A DNA stretch of 64,000 nt from Trichopria drosophilae (GCA_030407085.1 CM059586.1:86363501-86427500); one strand, 5' to 3'. Positions 1-13,154 are shown, counted from the first letter of the stretch. Notes: generated by a model from the letters alone, not told the origin. Translations and numbers: made by a program.

Positions 1-2430
1 GAAGGGAAAGTTAATCTTTGTAAGGCAGAATGTAGCTTCGTAAGGCGATGGTGTGATCAGGGCCGGTTAACCGATACACTTCGCGTCACGAGGATCATTA
101 CGTTACGTTCCATTACGTGCATTACGCTAAGGGAAGATTACATCACGTGAAAAGACCGAAGATAGATGAGTCTAGGGGATTCGATGCTTTCGTAATCGCA
201 CTGCTGACCGTTCATTCAAAAACAAACGATCAATTTGCATTGATGATCGGTTATCACAATTTTTCGAGTGCAGCAACTGTCGCCGTTACATCGATACTGC
301 AGTAAAGTACCCAGCGTGGAATTGATTGTCAGGAATATATTTATTAATTGAGGAAAACGTTAAGGCAGTTTTGCTATAAAATCGTTATGAAATTGTAATG
401 TAATTGCTTAAAATCGTTATTTGATAAACCCAATATAGAACGACATTCTACAGAAGAACTCCATTATATGAATCTACGATTTCAGAAACATTAAATTCAA
501 CGAAAATAGCAAAATTAACATTGTCAAATGTCGTTGACATAGTTGGTATAATGAACCTTAACAATGTAGAATGGACATCGTACTATTCTACTGGAAATCT
601 TTCCTGTGTTTATCTGTTCTACTCAATTTGTGTTTCTTATTTTAATGGAACGTCACTCTATAAATTCTATGTTATACGCCACTCTAATGGAGTGAATTTT
701 TATTTTAAGCGACATTGAAAACCGAGGAATTCTGACTGAAGTGAGTATTCACTTTTACATGGATTTTCTTGATTTCAAAAAATCAATCGAATTTGTAGTA
801 TTAGAGAAAATATAAATTCCATATTCCAGTCCAATGCTGCAAAGTGCTAAATACATGTTAGATACATTATATATTAATACCTGCGTGTCACATGTAATAA
901 ATCAGATATGCAGTATCGAAACGTTCCTTCAAGTCGTCTAATATACAAAATAGAAATACATTTTCCTAACTAGAGCAAAATAGTATTGCGAGAGTCGCGA
1001 GCGCTCCTAGTGGTGGCTACGTTATTTACGTATCATCCATTGATAAAAATGCATTCTTAGCAGAAGAGTAAAAATTCGACTATTCTTCGTCTCTTTTAGA
1101 ATCGAATTATCACTAAAACAACTCTTAGTGGAGTGATTTTCTCAGTCACCCTTTACAACAGTGAAGCTCTCACAGTGTTATTTTGTCAAAAATTGGTAAT
1201 GCAAATTTTAGACCTTGTTTTTCCATTAATAAATCTCTTTGAACGATGATTAATGGTTCTTCTTATTGTTATATTATATTACTACAACGGTTCTATTTGA
1301 TATATTATATAATTGTTAACCCTGAAATGATTCTTTTTTATTTCAATTTCAATCAATTATCTCGTATCGAAACCAAACATGAAAAATACATATGCTACTA
1401 GTTTGGAGGTTGCTTTTCGAGGTCAAAATTGGATTGCAGCCAACAGGAATTCTAATATGGCGTCAAGTTTGAAGAAAATTGCCAAAAAATTTAGAAACAT
1501 TTCAGTCTTATGAATTTTTTTGAGCCATCAGAATTTTGGGGTCTAGCGAGACTATGGGCAACGGTGGGTACAATACTTTAATTATGAGACAACATGCTAC
1601 TTTTATATCCTACTTCATTATAACTATCTCAAAATGACGTCATAGTGATTATTTCTTTTGAAATATTTCTAGATGCTGCAACTAAAAAAAGCGGATACAG
1701 AACGCCCCAGTTCAGGCCAAAGGGCGAGACACAGCAAAAGCTGTTTTACAAACTGATCTACAGAGTATTTAGTTTTTCCCCTGGTATAAACATATGCAGT
1801 TTTTTGTTACACTCCCCGGTTTCCCTGTACATTTAATATGGGAAAAATGTAAACTGGATAGATCCTAGCCACAAACTGGATTCATTTTTTAATACGGTCA
1901 CTGTTGCCTTTTTTGAAAATACACATCCAAAGTTCAGTTAATTCAGATGTGCCTCTTTGAATATTTTTTAGATACTTTTTTGGCCCCATATACAACCGTT
2001 GAAAACTGCAATGAAAAAATGTTGATTCAGGACTTAATGGGTTAATGTACAATAATAATATTGCCATGATGATAGGAGAAAAAAATAGATTTGGCAACAA
2101 ACGTTCGACTAATCACATAATTCAAACTCCATTCATTTAGTTTTACAGGGTTTTAAAGGCTGCCAGGTTAGATTCCTGTGTTGGATCACGATTAAATTCA
2201 GGTCATCGAAGTTGTTCGGATCTTGTACGCTAGTAGGGTAATTTGGTCAGATTCCAAATATCTGGTATTAAATATTATTGCATTTCTTTTTATTTTATAA
2301 AATATGAAGCAAAAAAATTAACAATAGACAACTGAAAAAAATACATTTTCTTTTAAATCAACTTAAAAGGGCTATATCAATGTTCATCGTCTTGTTGTTG
2401 ATTATGTTGATGTAATTTTGTGGTGAATAA
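1..2430. other. AT-rich spacer, no gene seen
   Basis: No supported gene was found. Short open frames (for example 117-305 and 521-718) start at GTG or TTG and show no domain, signal peptide or splice context. A GC-richer patch near 985-1020 carries a repeat-like GCGCTCCTAGTGGTGG stretch. The first 150 bp hold degenerate CATTACGT repetitions. Confidence 0.5.
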
Positions 2431-2432
2431 TA

Positions 2433-2526
2433 CACTAAAAAAATGTTCTGGTTAAATACGACAGTACTACATTTTCTGGTTATAATAACCAGAATTCTGG
2501 TTATTTTAACTATTTTTTTCTGAGTG
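2433..2526. mobile_element. 94-bp MITE with TA target duplication
   Basis: The ends read CACTAAAAAAATGTTCTGG on the left and, as reverse complement, CACTCAGAAAAAAATAG on the right. TA dinucleotides flank it at 2431-2432 and 2527-2528. Inside, 2476-2492 is a perfect palindrome CTGGTTAT-A-ATAACCAG, followed by a further CTGGTTAT. TA duplication and short CACT ends fit a non-autonomous Tc1/mariner-type element; that class assignment is inference. Confidence 0.5.
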
Positions 2527-2528
2527 TA

Positions 2529-3760
2529 TTATACAGATTCCTTGTGTGATGATTATAGTCTTTTAATAACAAGTAAAATATTTGTAATATGAATCAATGG
2601 TAAAATCGTTTAAGACATTTTTTAGTTGAGTTAAGTAAAAGTACCAAATTTGCACAAAATTACATCACAACAGTTTTAAGTGACAGTATCAGTAAATGCT
2701 TTAAATAAAATAAAAAGTTCGTTAATCCAATTAAACAATGTTACATCATACTGTTGCCTTCAAAAATGCATTTATTATATTTCTTGACAGAGTTATTCAT
2801 TTACCAACATTATACATAAATGCACTAAAGATTATTTTAAACGACGAAAAGATATTTTAATTATAATTATCTAAATAATTACTGAATAATCCTTTATTCA
2901 AAAGATTACGTATTTAAATCATGCAATTTGATGTAAAGTACGCCAATTTTTCTTTGCATGTTTCCACAACGTTGCAATTAAGTCATCGCTTAACCCGTTT
3001 ATGCGCGAACTACCATTACCCCATCTTATTTTATTGCATATTCCTAGCAATTCGCGCTTTTGTGATTATTTGCGCTCGTTACGTCAATATAAGATTCACG
3101 TTATATTTTTGCAACTGCAGGCAATACATTATAATGTATAGTTAACGAAGATCATGCACTAACTAAAAGGTTATTTTCTTAATGGAAATGTAAAACTTTC
3201 GGAAGATTGATACCGATTCGAGAATAACAATTACCCTTCCGTATATTTTCATATTTAACAATTCAACATATATTTCGGTTATTTTTAAAATTTTGTTACT
3301 TTTCAGATGTACAATAGGATATCCAATTAAATTGTGCGACTGGATATTTTAGAAATATCGCTGATTTTCAGAACACAAAGAATTAAAAAGTCACAAAAAT
3401 ACTGTACTCGTCACTCAATTCTAACCTTAAATTTTCTGCCCTCAACATTTAAAGAAACTTCGATCGGGAGGAGATCCTTGCGAATGTTACAAAAAACGTC
3501 GGATTTTCTACTTTATCTGAATGTGAGCGATGAGGTCAACATTTTCCACTGTGATGAACATATATTAAGATAAAACATATAGAGCAGCAAATCTGACATG
3601 GAATGATCCGTTCACATCATGGCGGTATTATTTTACTTCCCAGATAGCAACGTGAGTTCATATAAGGTGCATAGTGATACTCATAAATGAAACTAAAGAG
3701 CACGTTTGCGCTTCTTAAGAGTGCTATTTGTGTCTTCCAATCACATGACGATCGTCACTC
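2529..3760. other. AT-rich spacer, nothing recognised
   Basis: Short open frames at 2921-3145 and 3334-3573 have no recognisable domain or splice context. I see no convincing gene or repeat. Confidence 0.45.
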
Positions 3761-4010
3761 ATACCCAGCTAGCATTTATGGTAGCGTCTTTTTTTTATGT
3801 CAAACCGATGTTGCTGTCCTGTCACCAAGCGTCATAAGTCCGTCATAACTGACATGTCTTTTTGCAGACGTCTTAAAAACGTCTAAGACATGGTTAGGAC
3901 GTCTGAAAAAAGACATGTCATTTATGACGGACTTATGACGTCTTGGTGATGGCACAGTAACATCGGTTTGACATAAAAAAAAGACGCTACCGTAAATGCT
4001 AGCTGGGTAT
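3761..4010. mobile_element. 250-bp foldback MITE (CCCAGCTAGC family)
   Basis: This is one long imperfect palindrome. The left arm from about 3763 and the right arm ending about 4008 are reverse complements over roughly 118 bp each. Both outer ends read CCCAGCTAGCATTTA, followed by GTAGCGTC and an A/T run. The short spacer lies at about 3877-3897. The outer TA dinucleotides (3762-3763 and 4008-4009) could be a TA target duplication. The arms are rich in GACGTC and CGTCATAA motifs. No coding capacity is present, and the arm similarity suggests a fairly young copy. Confidence 0.75.
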
Positions 4011-4812
4011 ATTCTTGCCTTATTCAACAATTTGCTCATGCGCAAACCACTACCTTCTTGTCACACAAGTATTTCATCCGACGCCGATTGGTTGCGCACC
4101 AAGACTGTTAGCCAATCATGACCACAGTACCACAAAAGTACCACAAAAGTCTCATAGCGTAAAAGTGGAGATTTCTTGCGCGTGCGCAGTCCAATCCCGT
4201 ATATTTTTTTATGGTAAAATGTATGTATGAGAATAATTCTCTGAATATCGCTTAATAAATATATTCTAACGAATATTTCTTATCTTCGCAACGCCTCTGA
4301 TATCACAGATAAGATTCCGACTTCAGAGGGAAAGCAGCCGAAAAATTTAAAACCAGTAGTTCTCTTTAAATCAAGAAATCCAATCTATTTTCATTCATTA
4401 TAAAGCATTAAACATAATATTCCATATAAAGTAAAAAGTGAACCTTAAAACCCCATTTACAGATATCTTATATTACTTTTTGATATAATACGTTCTCTTA
4501 GTGCTGTATATGCAGTATCATTCTGAATAACACCTATTAATTCTTGATAAAATAAACAGTAAGTTTGCAATATCCTATAATATACACCAATACCTTTCAA
4601 GAAATATTATTTAACAAATTGCCAACGGTGCATAGTAGCAGTAATGTCGATAATTTGCCATCATCACTATTAACCATTACAGAAACGGATGTCTTTTGGA
4701 TGTTTTAATCCAAGACTCTAAGATAGTATTAATTGACGTCTACTAAAAATAAAAGACACCTTTCTGTCTTTAAAATTATGACACCAAAATAAGATAAGGT
4801 TTGTGTATAGTT
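4011..4812. other. AT-rich spacer, no gene seen
   Basis: Only a short local duplication is visible (GTACCACAAAA twice, about 4127-4148). No gene, TIR pair or RNA gene was recognised. Confidence 0.45.
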
Positions 4813-5012
4813 CCCACACAGCACACTGTCCTGGGGACGTCCTCAGGAGCTCCTCAGGACGTCCAAATGCCCGCTTTTATCGTCCTATTAACGTTCTCAA
4901 GGCGTCTTGTGTCCTGAGGATGTCCTGTGGACGTTAACAGGATGGTAAAAGCGGACATTTGGACGTCCTGAGGAGCTCCCGAGGACGTCCCCAGGACAGT
5001 GTGCTGTGTGGG
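4813..5012. mobile_element. 200-bp foldback MITE (GGACGTCCTC family)
   Basis: The left arm starts CCCACACAGCACACTGTCC and the right arm ends with its reverse complement. The arms of about 82 bp pair almost throughout, with internal GGACGTCC and GGAGCTCC palindromes. Both bordering sequences contain TT, so the target duplication is uncertain. Degenerate relatives occur at about 21205-21270, 35105-35240 and 36757-36815, so this is a family within the window. Confidence 0.75.
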
Positions 5013-5187
5013 TTTTTACCTTTCAATCAATACAATTGCGATGATATTCAATACCCGTAGAATCAACGTCATATGGTCGAATAAACGCAACTTTTACGAT
5101 GTCATTGAAAAGACGTCTGGAATATCGGTTATAATGACGTATGTGCAGTTTGTTGCGAGACCTATATATATATATGCCCGTCGATAG

Positions 5188-5470
5188 CCGTTTATTAAAG
5201 ACGTCGTTGTCTAGTTAAAATCCAACGTGTTTTTGACGTCTTTTATAAACGGGTTATTATTATTACCATTAAGAAGTTGTATCTAAACGTTTTGAAAACG
5301 TGTTACGTGGTTAATTTCTATATATCTGACTAAAAATCGTTTATTAGCACATTCAAAACGTTTTAAATCCTATCGTAATATTCGAAACATCTTTTCGACG
5401 ACATCGTGAAACGTTTCAAAACGTTATTCGACCATTTGACGTTGGCTGGACAGTCGTAAATGTTAAAACA
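5188..5470 (+). repeat. dispersed GACGTC hairpin repeat, copy 1
   Basis: It begins with the hairpin CCGTTTATTAAAGACGTC ... GACGTCTTTTATAAACGG (5188-5252). It continues through TTCAAAACGTTTTA and ends with TCGACCATTTGACGTTGG near 5445. The same blocks occur in reverse order and orientation at 13155-13245 and 13655-13740, where a separate element has split them. Confidence 0.6.
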
Positions 5471-5474
5471 TTAA

Positions 5475-6303
5475 GATAAGGCAATCAACGTTTACGTCGA
5501 TTTTAACGTCGTTTATGATCGATTTTGACATATGAAATGGGAGAAATAACCAAAATACTTTAGAAGACTCCTACAATAAGGCACCAATAAAAATAACCCA
5601 AAAAGATTCATAAAAATGGATATCTCTGTGTTACTCTAAGACACTCGGTTTCGCAGTGTAGTTGAACACAAAACATTTGTGGTCACTTTAATCTATTCTC
5701 AATAACGTTCCTAAAGTTTGTAATATATCGTACACATTTTTCTTTCCTTTACTGGTCCTTCCCCAAAAATTACCTTTTAAAAGCCGCTTGTAGGCTAGTA
5801 CCGTTTCCTATGTTCCAATATAATTTGTAAATATTGTTCAGGTTATTAATAACAAATAACTAATGGGGTAAGTAAAGAATCGATTATAGTTGATATTAGT
5901 CTATTCACATACATGATCTTTGTATTGAAACTTGAATAAATTAGTTTAATTCGAAGTTTAATAATGTAACGAAATACACCTATCATTCGTTAATATTTGA
6001 CACATAAGTGTAGTTGAAAATAAATTTACCATTTATTTATCGGTACAGCGACCCAAGTACCGAAACTTTCAAATTTCTGGAGACATTTATAGTTGTCAAC
6101 CAACCAATTGGAAGTTCAATTTTAGATGGTAAATAACACCTAAAAATTCATGGGAGATCTGAAAATTCATTGATTAATGGAACTTAGCTAGCGAGTGACG
6201 TTCAATCAGAATTGTATGAAGCACCTCTTCGAAGAAGATCAAATTTATATAGATGTATAAGTGTAAATTAGTTTAAGTTTATTACTTATTTGGTTAAACC
6301 CTA
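5475..6303. other. AT-rich spacer, nothing recognised
   Basis: No gene, RNA gene or inverted-repeat element was recognised between the GACGTC repeat and the 507-bp TIR element. Confidence 0.4.
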
Positions 6304-6810
6304 CTCTTAGAGAAATGTTTGTTTACAGTTAATGTAATAGCATCATAATAAAGCTGACCGAATTTAGATTTTGATCTTTAGGTAAGATACTTTATCCTGA
6401 ATTTACCGGAAGCTGAGATTCGGTTAAATTTATTATATTAATAGTTAATATAAGAATTTTAAATATTAATGTTGGGATCATTACGTGACACATTTACGCG
6501 CTTACACTTTCGCCGAAACAGAAATAATTTTTAACACGATTCTCTGCGAATTTTTCGAAGCATTGTTGACATGCGCAGTTCAAACAACGGAATTTAATGT
6601 AAGCTTTATTAACAGTTAACGAACGCTTCTTGAATGTTAAAATATAAATTAATATATACAATAACAATGCTGACATACAGGAAAGTGCTGGTATTTTAAT
6701 CTCAAAGTTACCTGTCGGTTTTTACTTTACAGTACTGTATCACCTTACCGTTAATATAAGAGCCTTGAAATTAGCTTACATTAACTATTAATAAATCATT
6801 TCTCTCAGTG
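6304..6810 (+). mobile_element. 507-bp TIR element, copy 1
   Basis: The right end, read inward, is CACTGAGAGAAATGATTTA followed by TTAATAGTTAATGTAAGC. The left end is CTCTTAGAGAAATGTTTG followed by TTACAGTTAATGTAA. This gives imperfect TIRs of about 35 bp flanked by TA (6302-6303 and 6811-6812). Two relatives occur at 18327-18839 (same orientation) and 35285-35695 (inverted, truncated). Shared internal blocks include ATTACGTGACA, TTTACGCGCTTACA and TTGTTGACATGC. There is no transposase; TA flanks suggest a non-autonomous Tc1/mariner-type element. Confidence 0.75.
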
Positions 6811-9800
6811 TAGCCTTCTAATAAGGTTTCATAAAAGTAATAAAAAGTTGTACCACATATCTTCTTAATAATTCTGTTCTAATGAGATATTCTTTTAATG
6901 TAGACGCGACACAAATGTTTTCATTTCCATACCAAAATGGTACCATTAAAATAGGTTGGTATTTATTTGGCCTAGAGGTTTTTATTCGGTCCGGAATTTT
7001 AATTTCAATTCGAATTTTATTTTCTTGTATTTTTTCGACAACGGAAAAAGTTTGCCTCCTGTACAGAACTACTAATCCATGAGAACCTTCTCTCTGAATT
7101 TTTTGGCGATCCCTTGGATCCTTTGTAAAAGGAGGAAATGCATAGAAAATATTGTTTCCTCTTGACAGTCATAGCATCAACTAGGATCGAATCTGGATCT
7201 TGAAACCAAGAAATATATTGTTTACATTTTTCATTTTTCCTGCTCGCAAATTAATCGATGTTCGGCACATTGAGTTCACTAAATAGTTTTTTAAAAGCTG
7301 ATTTTTCTAATTCAAATTCAGTTTCGAAATCAATTATTTATCTGCTTTTATGTTTTCTTTAGCATTGATATACAAAGCAAAATAATCCATACATTTTTTT
7401 ATTCGCACCATTTCCAAATTTCTTTGGTTAATAAGTGTAATAAAATGTGTATTACTCATCCCATGTGATTAATATAGGCGATTGCAGTTGTGTTGTCAGT
7501 CATCAGTCATAATACAATGCCTTTCAAATTTGAAAGGAAATTTCTGCCAGCTTCAACATTTCAAAACTTTTGAAAACATTTGTTACTTTATTTTCAGTTT
7601 AGTGGATCTCTCTATTCTTGACTCTTTAAGGTTATATATTTTTTAAGGATTTGTTTCAGGGATACGTGGAAGCTTGTTTGTCGTGTCTTTCCCATCGTTC
7701 GTTAGGCATCGCTATATTAGAAGAATTCTATGTAAGGGTGATGCATTTTCTTATCTTTATTTCAGTATTGTAAGCTGTTTTGAATTAAGAAGTTAAGTAA
7801 GTGCATCGAGTGATGTAATCTCAGAGATAGTTTCTATTCCACTTTCGGCGGGACAGAATGTGACAAAATCATGCTCTATTTAAGTGGTAATGAGTTCGGA
7901 TACTATTTTTGGTGACTATTAATTAGTTTCTCAGGACTACACTTTTTTCTGCCAGAATGTTTCGTAGCAATAACCATCGGTATACTATTGCGTAATAGTT
8001 TTTTTGAGTTGCAAATTATTAAATGATAAAATGTAAATGTTGGATTGTTTAATGGGAAACATAAAAATACTGGCCATTATGTGTCATTATGTGCACTACT
8101 AACTTTTAAATTTAAACCTATGGAATAAAAGTGGTTTAATTAACGTTTATAAGACAGGTGGTATTAAGTTGTCGACGTTCATCTAAAAACGTTTTGATTT
8201 TTTATATGCGTTTGAAACGAGTATTTCAGTAGACACATGTATAGTAAAAAAATGTTTTGTTAATTTTTTATTTACAGACTTTTTGCAGACTTATAAATAG
8301 TTGTGATCTTATACTATATATCATACTAATCTGTCATTTTGTCTGATATTTGGTATATAGGTATTATCAAAACGGCGTATCCAAAATGGCCGACCAAAAT
8401 TTGGAAAACTGTCATTTTTGTTTGTAAATTGTTTTGATATATTCGTTTTATAAGCTAATACATTCTTATTTTTCAAGAATGTGGGTAAATCGATACGTGT
8501 AAAAAACTACAATTTTTCTGTGATTATGCTATTATAAAAGTTGCATTATTATTGATATTTTTTAAATACAATGTTTCATTATCAATACGATCATTCAAGA
8601 AATCATGATTGCGTTGTTACTAAAAGCAACAAAATTTAAATATTTGTGTGACTTTCTGTGATGGAGAAATGAGCGCAGTCTTTGCTAAATTGCTGTCATT
8701 TAATTTTAATTAAATTATTCTTGTTTTGTGTTTGCGAATGTCTGTATTTGTTTAAATAATCAGTTTATTTTAGTAGTGCAAATTGAAACACGATCACATA
8801 AATTGTAGGTGATACTTCTTCGTTTGAAAGTATTTTGGAAACGACCTTGATATCACGAAAAATGGACCAAAATGCGCAGACAGTATACATAATTTCCTGC
8901 TGACAATAGTAATTAATTTTGACCGTAAGAGACAGAAACTGACCCAAAACTTTTTATTTTCGTTGTGTACATAAAAGAACGAAGCGTATTTAAATCAGTC
9001 TTGAAAACATTTCATGAAACACTTTCTACCCAGGGAAAATACATTATCGTCGGAAGTAAATCGTTCTGGCACTTTTCAAGGCTTTGCCGGTCTCGACCTT
9101 TTCTACATCGAAGGTTGGTCTTTCAGAAACCTGAACGTAAATTGTATGTAAGGTAATTTGTCTAGAAAAATCTGCATGCACGTTATCATTATAGATTTGT
9201 TACATGACATTCCATTTTCCCGATATCGAGTACAAAAGTTTAAAAAAATTTGTTTATAATTTGCATTAAGATAATTTGAATAATATTTAATCAAAAATGT
9301 ACAATATGTCATCTAATTAAAATCGTTTACATTACTAGATATTAATATATGATTTCTGGTATCTTTAAGGCTGTAATTATGTCAACATTTGTTGTAATGG
9401 AATTCTATTAAATACTCGTCGCAAGTATTAATAAAACCTAAAACTAATCTCGATGTAGCAATTGCACGGCAGTCGTATTCAATTAATTCTTCAACTTACT
9501 ACCTGATGCAATTAAGTAATTAGTCTCGAATACAAATGCCGTACAATTCACTTCGTAAGTAGTGTCATTAACATTTCTAAACAAACGCCAATAAAGCAAC
9601 AAATTCTTTTATTACTAAATTAATATTCATAGGGCATTTTGTAAAGCGAGTATTTACATCAATCATAAAAGTGCAAATATTTTGTTATACTAAACATAAT
9701 ATTTTATTACACTGCAATGATAAATATTAGTAAAATTAAGATATAAATATATCGGTTTTATATCGTTTCGACCTAACTTTTGCATATAATGTTATTAACT

Positions 9801-11600
9801 TCAGCAGAAACTATGTTAATCACGCTGCAATAATAATCACAATTATCCAAAGCAACTTCTAAAATATAACTTATTGATTCCTGTCTTCTAATTGCTTGTG
9901 AAAAAAAGTTGCTTTATAAAGCATTGTACTAAGTTTAATAGATCCCACATGCCAACAAAATAAGGCCTGTAAACAGGACTATATTTTTTTAAAATTTTTC
10001 GATGCGCTAAATCCAAATCTGGTCGCAGAATTATTCTATCACGTCACGAGTTTGAGATAGCCTTACCTAAAAGTGCAAAAAACATATTTTTTCCCGTTTT
10101 CAGTAACATTTTGTGGCGGAACAACATTTTTTCACACGAACAACATTGATTCGCAATTTGTCAAAACTCGGATTAATGCGTTGCTGATCAGTTTTAAAAT
10201 GATTTTTTAATCATTTCGATGACGTTTTAATGTACGTTTTCAAAAAGATTATTTTTCGTCGTTAATTTTTTCGTTTAGATTACTGATAATTATTGATTTT
10301 AAAAACAAAACGAAGAACAATACTAGAAAATATTTGCCTCGATCTTGGTCGTGCAATTAACTAAGCATACTGGTCTTAACCTTCTTCTTGAAAGAGTGTC
10401 ATAGAAGGCTGCTAATAAAAGTTGTTAATCGAAACGTCAATGTTCATAGTATGTTAATATTTTAAAAGTTTTCGGTACTTAGTGTGTATTTTTGTAGTTT
10501 TCCCATAGTATTGCCCACCCGAATCAAATGAAGTCGGTTGCAGGGTCAAAAAGTGTGCATTTTCGCTATCTCTATATTTTTTATATATTGTACATCTTAA
10601 ATGAGCATTTTTAACATTTTGATTGAAATAGTTATTTTCGAAAAAGGCCGCTGTTTAGGAATCGAAGAGATTTCAATGTTTTACTGTTTAAATCATGCAG
10701 TTACCATCAGCTGTTATTGCAGGGCATAAGCCCGCCAAATTTGATGTCTTAAAACCATATTCTTGTCCCTGTCTCTTGGTTTTGGTCTTGATCTTCCAAG
10801 CGAGTCTTGTAATTGATCGTAGTCTCGTTAGTCGATCTTGGTCTTGGTGTTAATGAAAATTTTGTTTTTTTGCCTGATTCGGTCTTTCAGAAATGCAAGA
10901 CCAAGACCGAGACTACAATACTCAGAGCGTTATAGACCGTCATTGTTGGTAATGTTAGTCCGCAAAATGTTTTAACATTCACGGCGATAGAGATTTCATC
11001 AGGATAGATAGTATTTTATTTTATCTTAATGAACCATTTTATTTATTTGTGGTTATTCCTGAATGTGATCATACAAAATCAGTTTTTCAAAATCCAAAAT
11101 GGTGAATCCAGTATGGAGAACAGGACATATGATATATTTTGTAATCTATGGAACAAAAATTCCCCATTTTCGACAAAATTGGGGCTCCGGAGCGATTTGA
11201 AATCGAAATTCATAAAAGCCAAAATATGTGACTGTATATTTATAAAGTGAAACTATCGGGAACGCGTGTTTGATGAAATAGAAGGCGGTAAAACACCGGT
11301 ATCGTAGTGAAAATTACATTCTAAAAAATATTGTACCTGAAAAATCAGTATAACAAAAATAGTACATTATGTAACAAAGACGAAATTACAGATCTTCGAC
11401 GAGTGCGAAGTTTGAGCGAAGCGTGGGTTACGATCACACTAATCAGAGATCGATATTTCGCCTATGTTACATACGATATTTGTTGATACAACGAGCATGG
11501 GGCTTGATTATTTTGCGCCCGAATAATTCACTGCAGGGCGCAAAATCGAGTACTACTCCCGCAGTGTTAAAGAATATGTTACACGTCACGTTTAAAAAAT
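6811..11600. other. 4.8-kb AT-rich spacer, no gene seen
   Basis: I read this on both strands and found no supported coding exon. There are scattered copies of the CCAAAATGG-type dispersed repeat (about 8380 and 11085). TCTTGGTCTTGG repeats lie in opposite orientations at about 10780-10915. Frames such as 6882-7082, 9103-9312 and 11029-11250 have no domain or splice support. Confidence 0.5.
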
Positions 11601-11611
11601 TTGATTAGCGC

Positions 11612-11670
11612 TATTCAAAAGAGCGACCTCAAAACTAGACGGATATGGACGTGTATATTTAAAAAAAAAT
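11612..11670 (+). repeat. dispersed repeat (GAGCGACCTCAAAACTAG), copy 1
   Basis: The motif ATTCAAAAGAGCGACCTCAA followed by AACTAG and CGGATATG recurs at 40823-40878 with a similar T/A-rich continuation. A diverged version lies near 59490. It is a short conserved core of a dispersed repeat whose limits I cannot define. Confidence 0.5.
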
Positions 11671-12054
11671 TTTATAAATAATAGAGTGTTAAAATCCATG
11701 AGCATATTGTGCACGCTTGGTCGTTAAAGGATTAAATCACACGAAAACATACCGAAACTCTTTTCCAATGTAAAATCCCCTATTTGATCTCGACATTCAA
11801 AATTTGTGAACACAAAACTCAAGATCCTCAAACATCCCAAAAAAGGAAATTCTCAGCATGTGAACTACGATCAATTAACTGTTATTCAATTCAGTCATAA
11901 CGATTAAGTACTTATAGCGACGAATACAAATGAAGCCTTATCGAATTCAGTTTTTTTAAGTCATGTCGGCAGTTGACGCATTGCGCAGCTAGCAGGGACC
12001 ACTTTCGAGCGATGCGTGATGCATAGCGCGTATCCTGGTTCTATGACACATGTA

Positions 12055-12150
12055 CACCGGTCTCCGGTTCTCATGTGTTGTGATCGGTAAAATTAAGCAA
12101 AGTTCATAGCCTCGAGCAAATCGGCGCTACCTTGAAACGGCGCAAGCCTC
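12055..12150 (+). pseudogene. 5S rRNA-like relic or 5S-derived SINE head
   Basis: Within a GC-richer island (about 11980-12250), GGTTCTC, GATCGG, AAAATTAAGCA and ACCTTGAAACGGCGC occur in that order. They match, with gaps, the 5S rRNA blocks GGTTCTC, GATCACCG, AAATTAAGCAG and ACCGCTTGGGAACACCGC, which cover the internal A-box and C-box promoter regions. The middle of the molecule is poorly conserved, so it is not a functional 5S gene. It could be a 5S-derived (SINE3-type) retroposon head or chance resemblance. Confidence 0.3.
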
Positions 12151-12275
12151 AGGGTTCCAAGTCGATCGACTAGCTGCGAGCCATGCTGCATTAGGTAATC
12201 TCAGCTATTCGGTTCGAAAACTGGGTCGGCAGACACGCGGGACAAACAGCTTAACGCTCTCTTATTACCCTTGGG

Positions 12276-12286
12276 CCCCCCCCCCC
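12276..12286. repeat. 11-base C tract
   Basis: A run of eleven C residues stands out in an AT-rich window, next to the 5S-like island. Confidence 0.8.
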
Positions 12287-12665
12287 ATTTAGTATATCCC
12301 TTGAACTCGCGAATTCCAGCTGTTTTGACTTCTCTGAACAACTTCCATCATGGGGAGAAACGCTCTCACTTTTCAAATAAAACTGGTTTCTGAACGGTAA
12401 GACGAGTGACCAATAGTTTAGTCATAGATTTACTTCGATCTAGTCAGGAAGAATCTTCCTGTAATGATGGAAGACGTGTCTAAACTGAGTAATTGATAGA
12501 AGCCATCAGTTGTGTGTAGATTCCTCCTGTAACGACATTCTCGTAGAAGCGACTTTGAAGTTCGATAAGACCTTTCTTGATGAACCAAATATGGAACGTA
12601 ATTGAGAATTAAGACATTTTGTCACTGTTCACATGCTCCCTTAAATAAAAACCAAGAACCAAATG

Positions 12666-12876
12666 TTGATAAAATATGTTGATACAGTAGAAACCCAGTA
12701 TAAGGAAATGTTTTGCGGCGAAAAATTCGCTACGAGCAATACCCTACAGCAATTTGCACGCTTTCCCCTCAATCTTGGGAGAGGGAAGTTCCGAACCAGT
12801 CATATCAATCAGAGAATTTCGAATTTGGTAAAAACATTTGGAATATTCTCATTTGAAAAAGTACCGGTATATTAAG
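12666..12876. mobile_element. possible degraded pogo-like element end
   Basis: CAGTAGAAACCCAGTATAAG at 12686-12705 resembles the CAGTAGA-type terminal repeat of pogo/Tigger elements and the clearer copy at 22346-22594. No convincing partner end was found, so this is a fragment at best. Confidence 0.3.
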
Positions 12877-13033
12877 AACATAATAAATTTGGAGAATTAT
12901 TATAATTTTATTTATTTCAAAATAATTTAATTTCTATTGTATATGTATTTTATGAAATTTAATTTGTAATTACTTATAATGATTTTATACTGCTCTTATA
13001 TCATTAACACTCTCGCGAACAAATAAGAAAAAC

Positions 13034-13100
13034 AGTCGACCCGGCTGGGATCGAACCCGGGTCTCCCACCGAAACTACTACACTACACTCATGTCTCACG
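13034..13100 (-). repeat. tRNA-like SINE head or tRNA relic
   Basis: On the minus strand, GGTTCGATCCC (13047-13057) matches the Pol III B box, and a TAGTGTAGTAG stretch matches the A-box pattern. The boxes are too close together and the T and acceptor stems do not pair, so it is not a functional tRNA. A tRNA-derived SINE head is likely, since two other minus-strand relics of this kind occur in the window (23743 and 53287). Confidence 0.5.
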
Positions 13101-13154
13101 AAACATGGTTACTTCTAATTATACCTAACAATTTTAATATTATAGAATAACATT

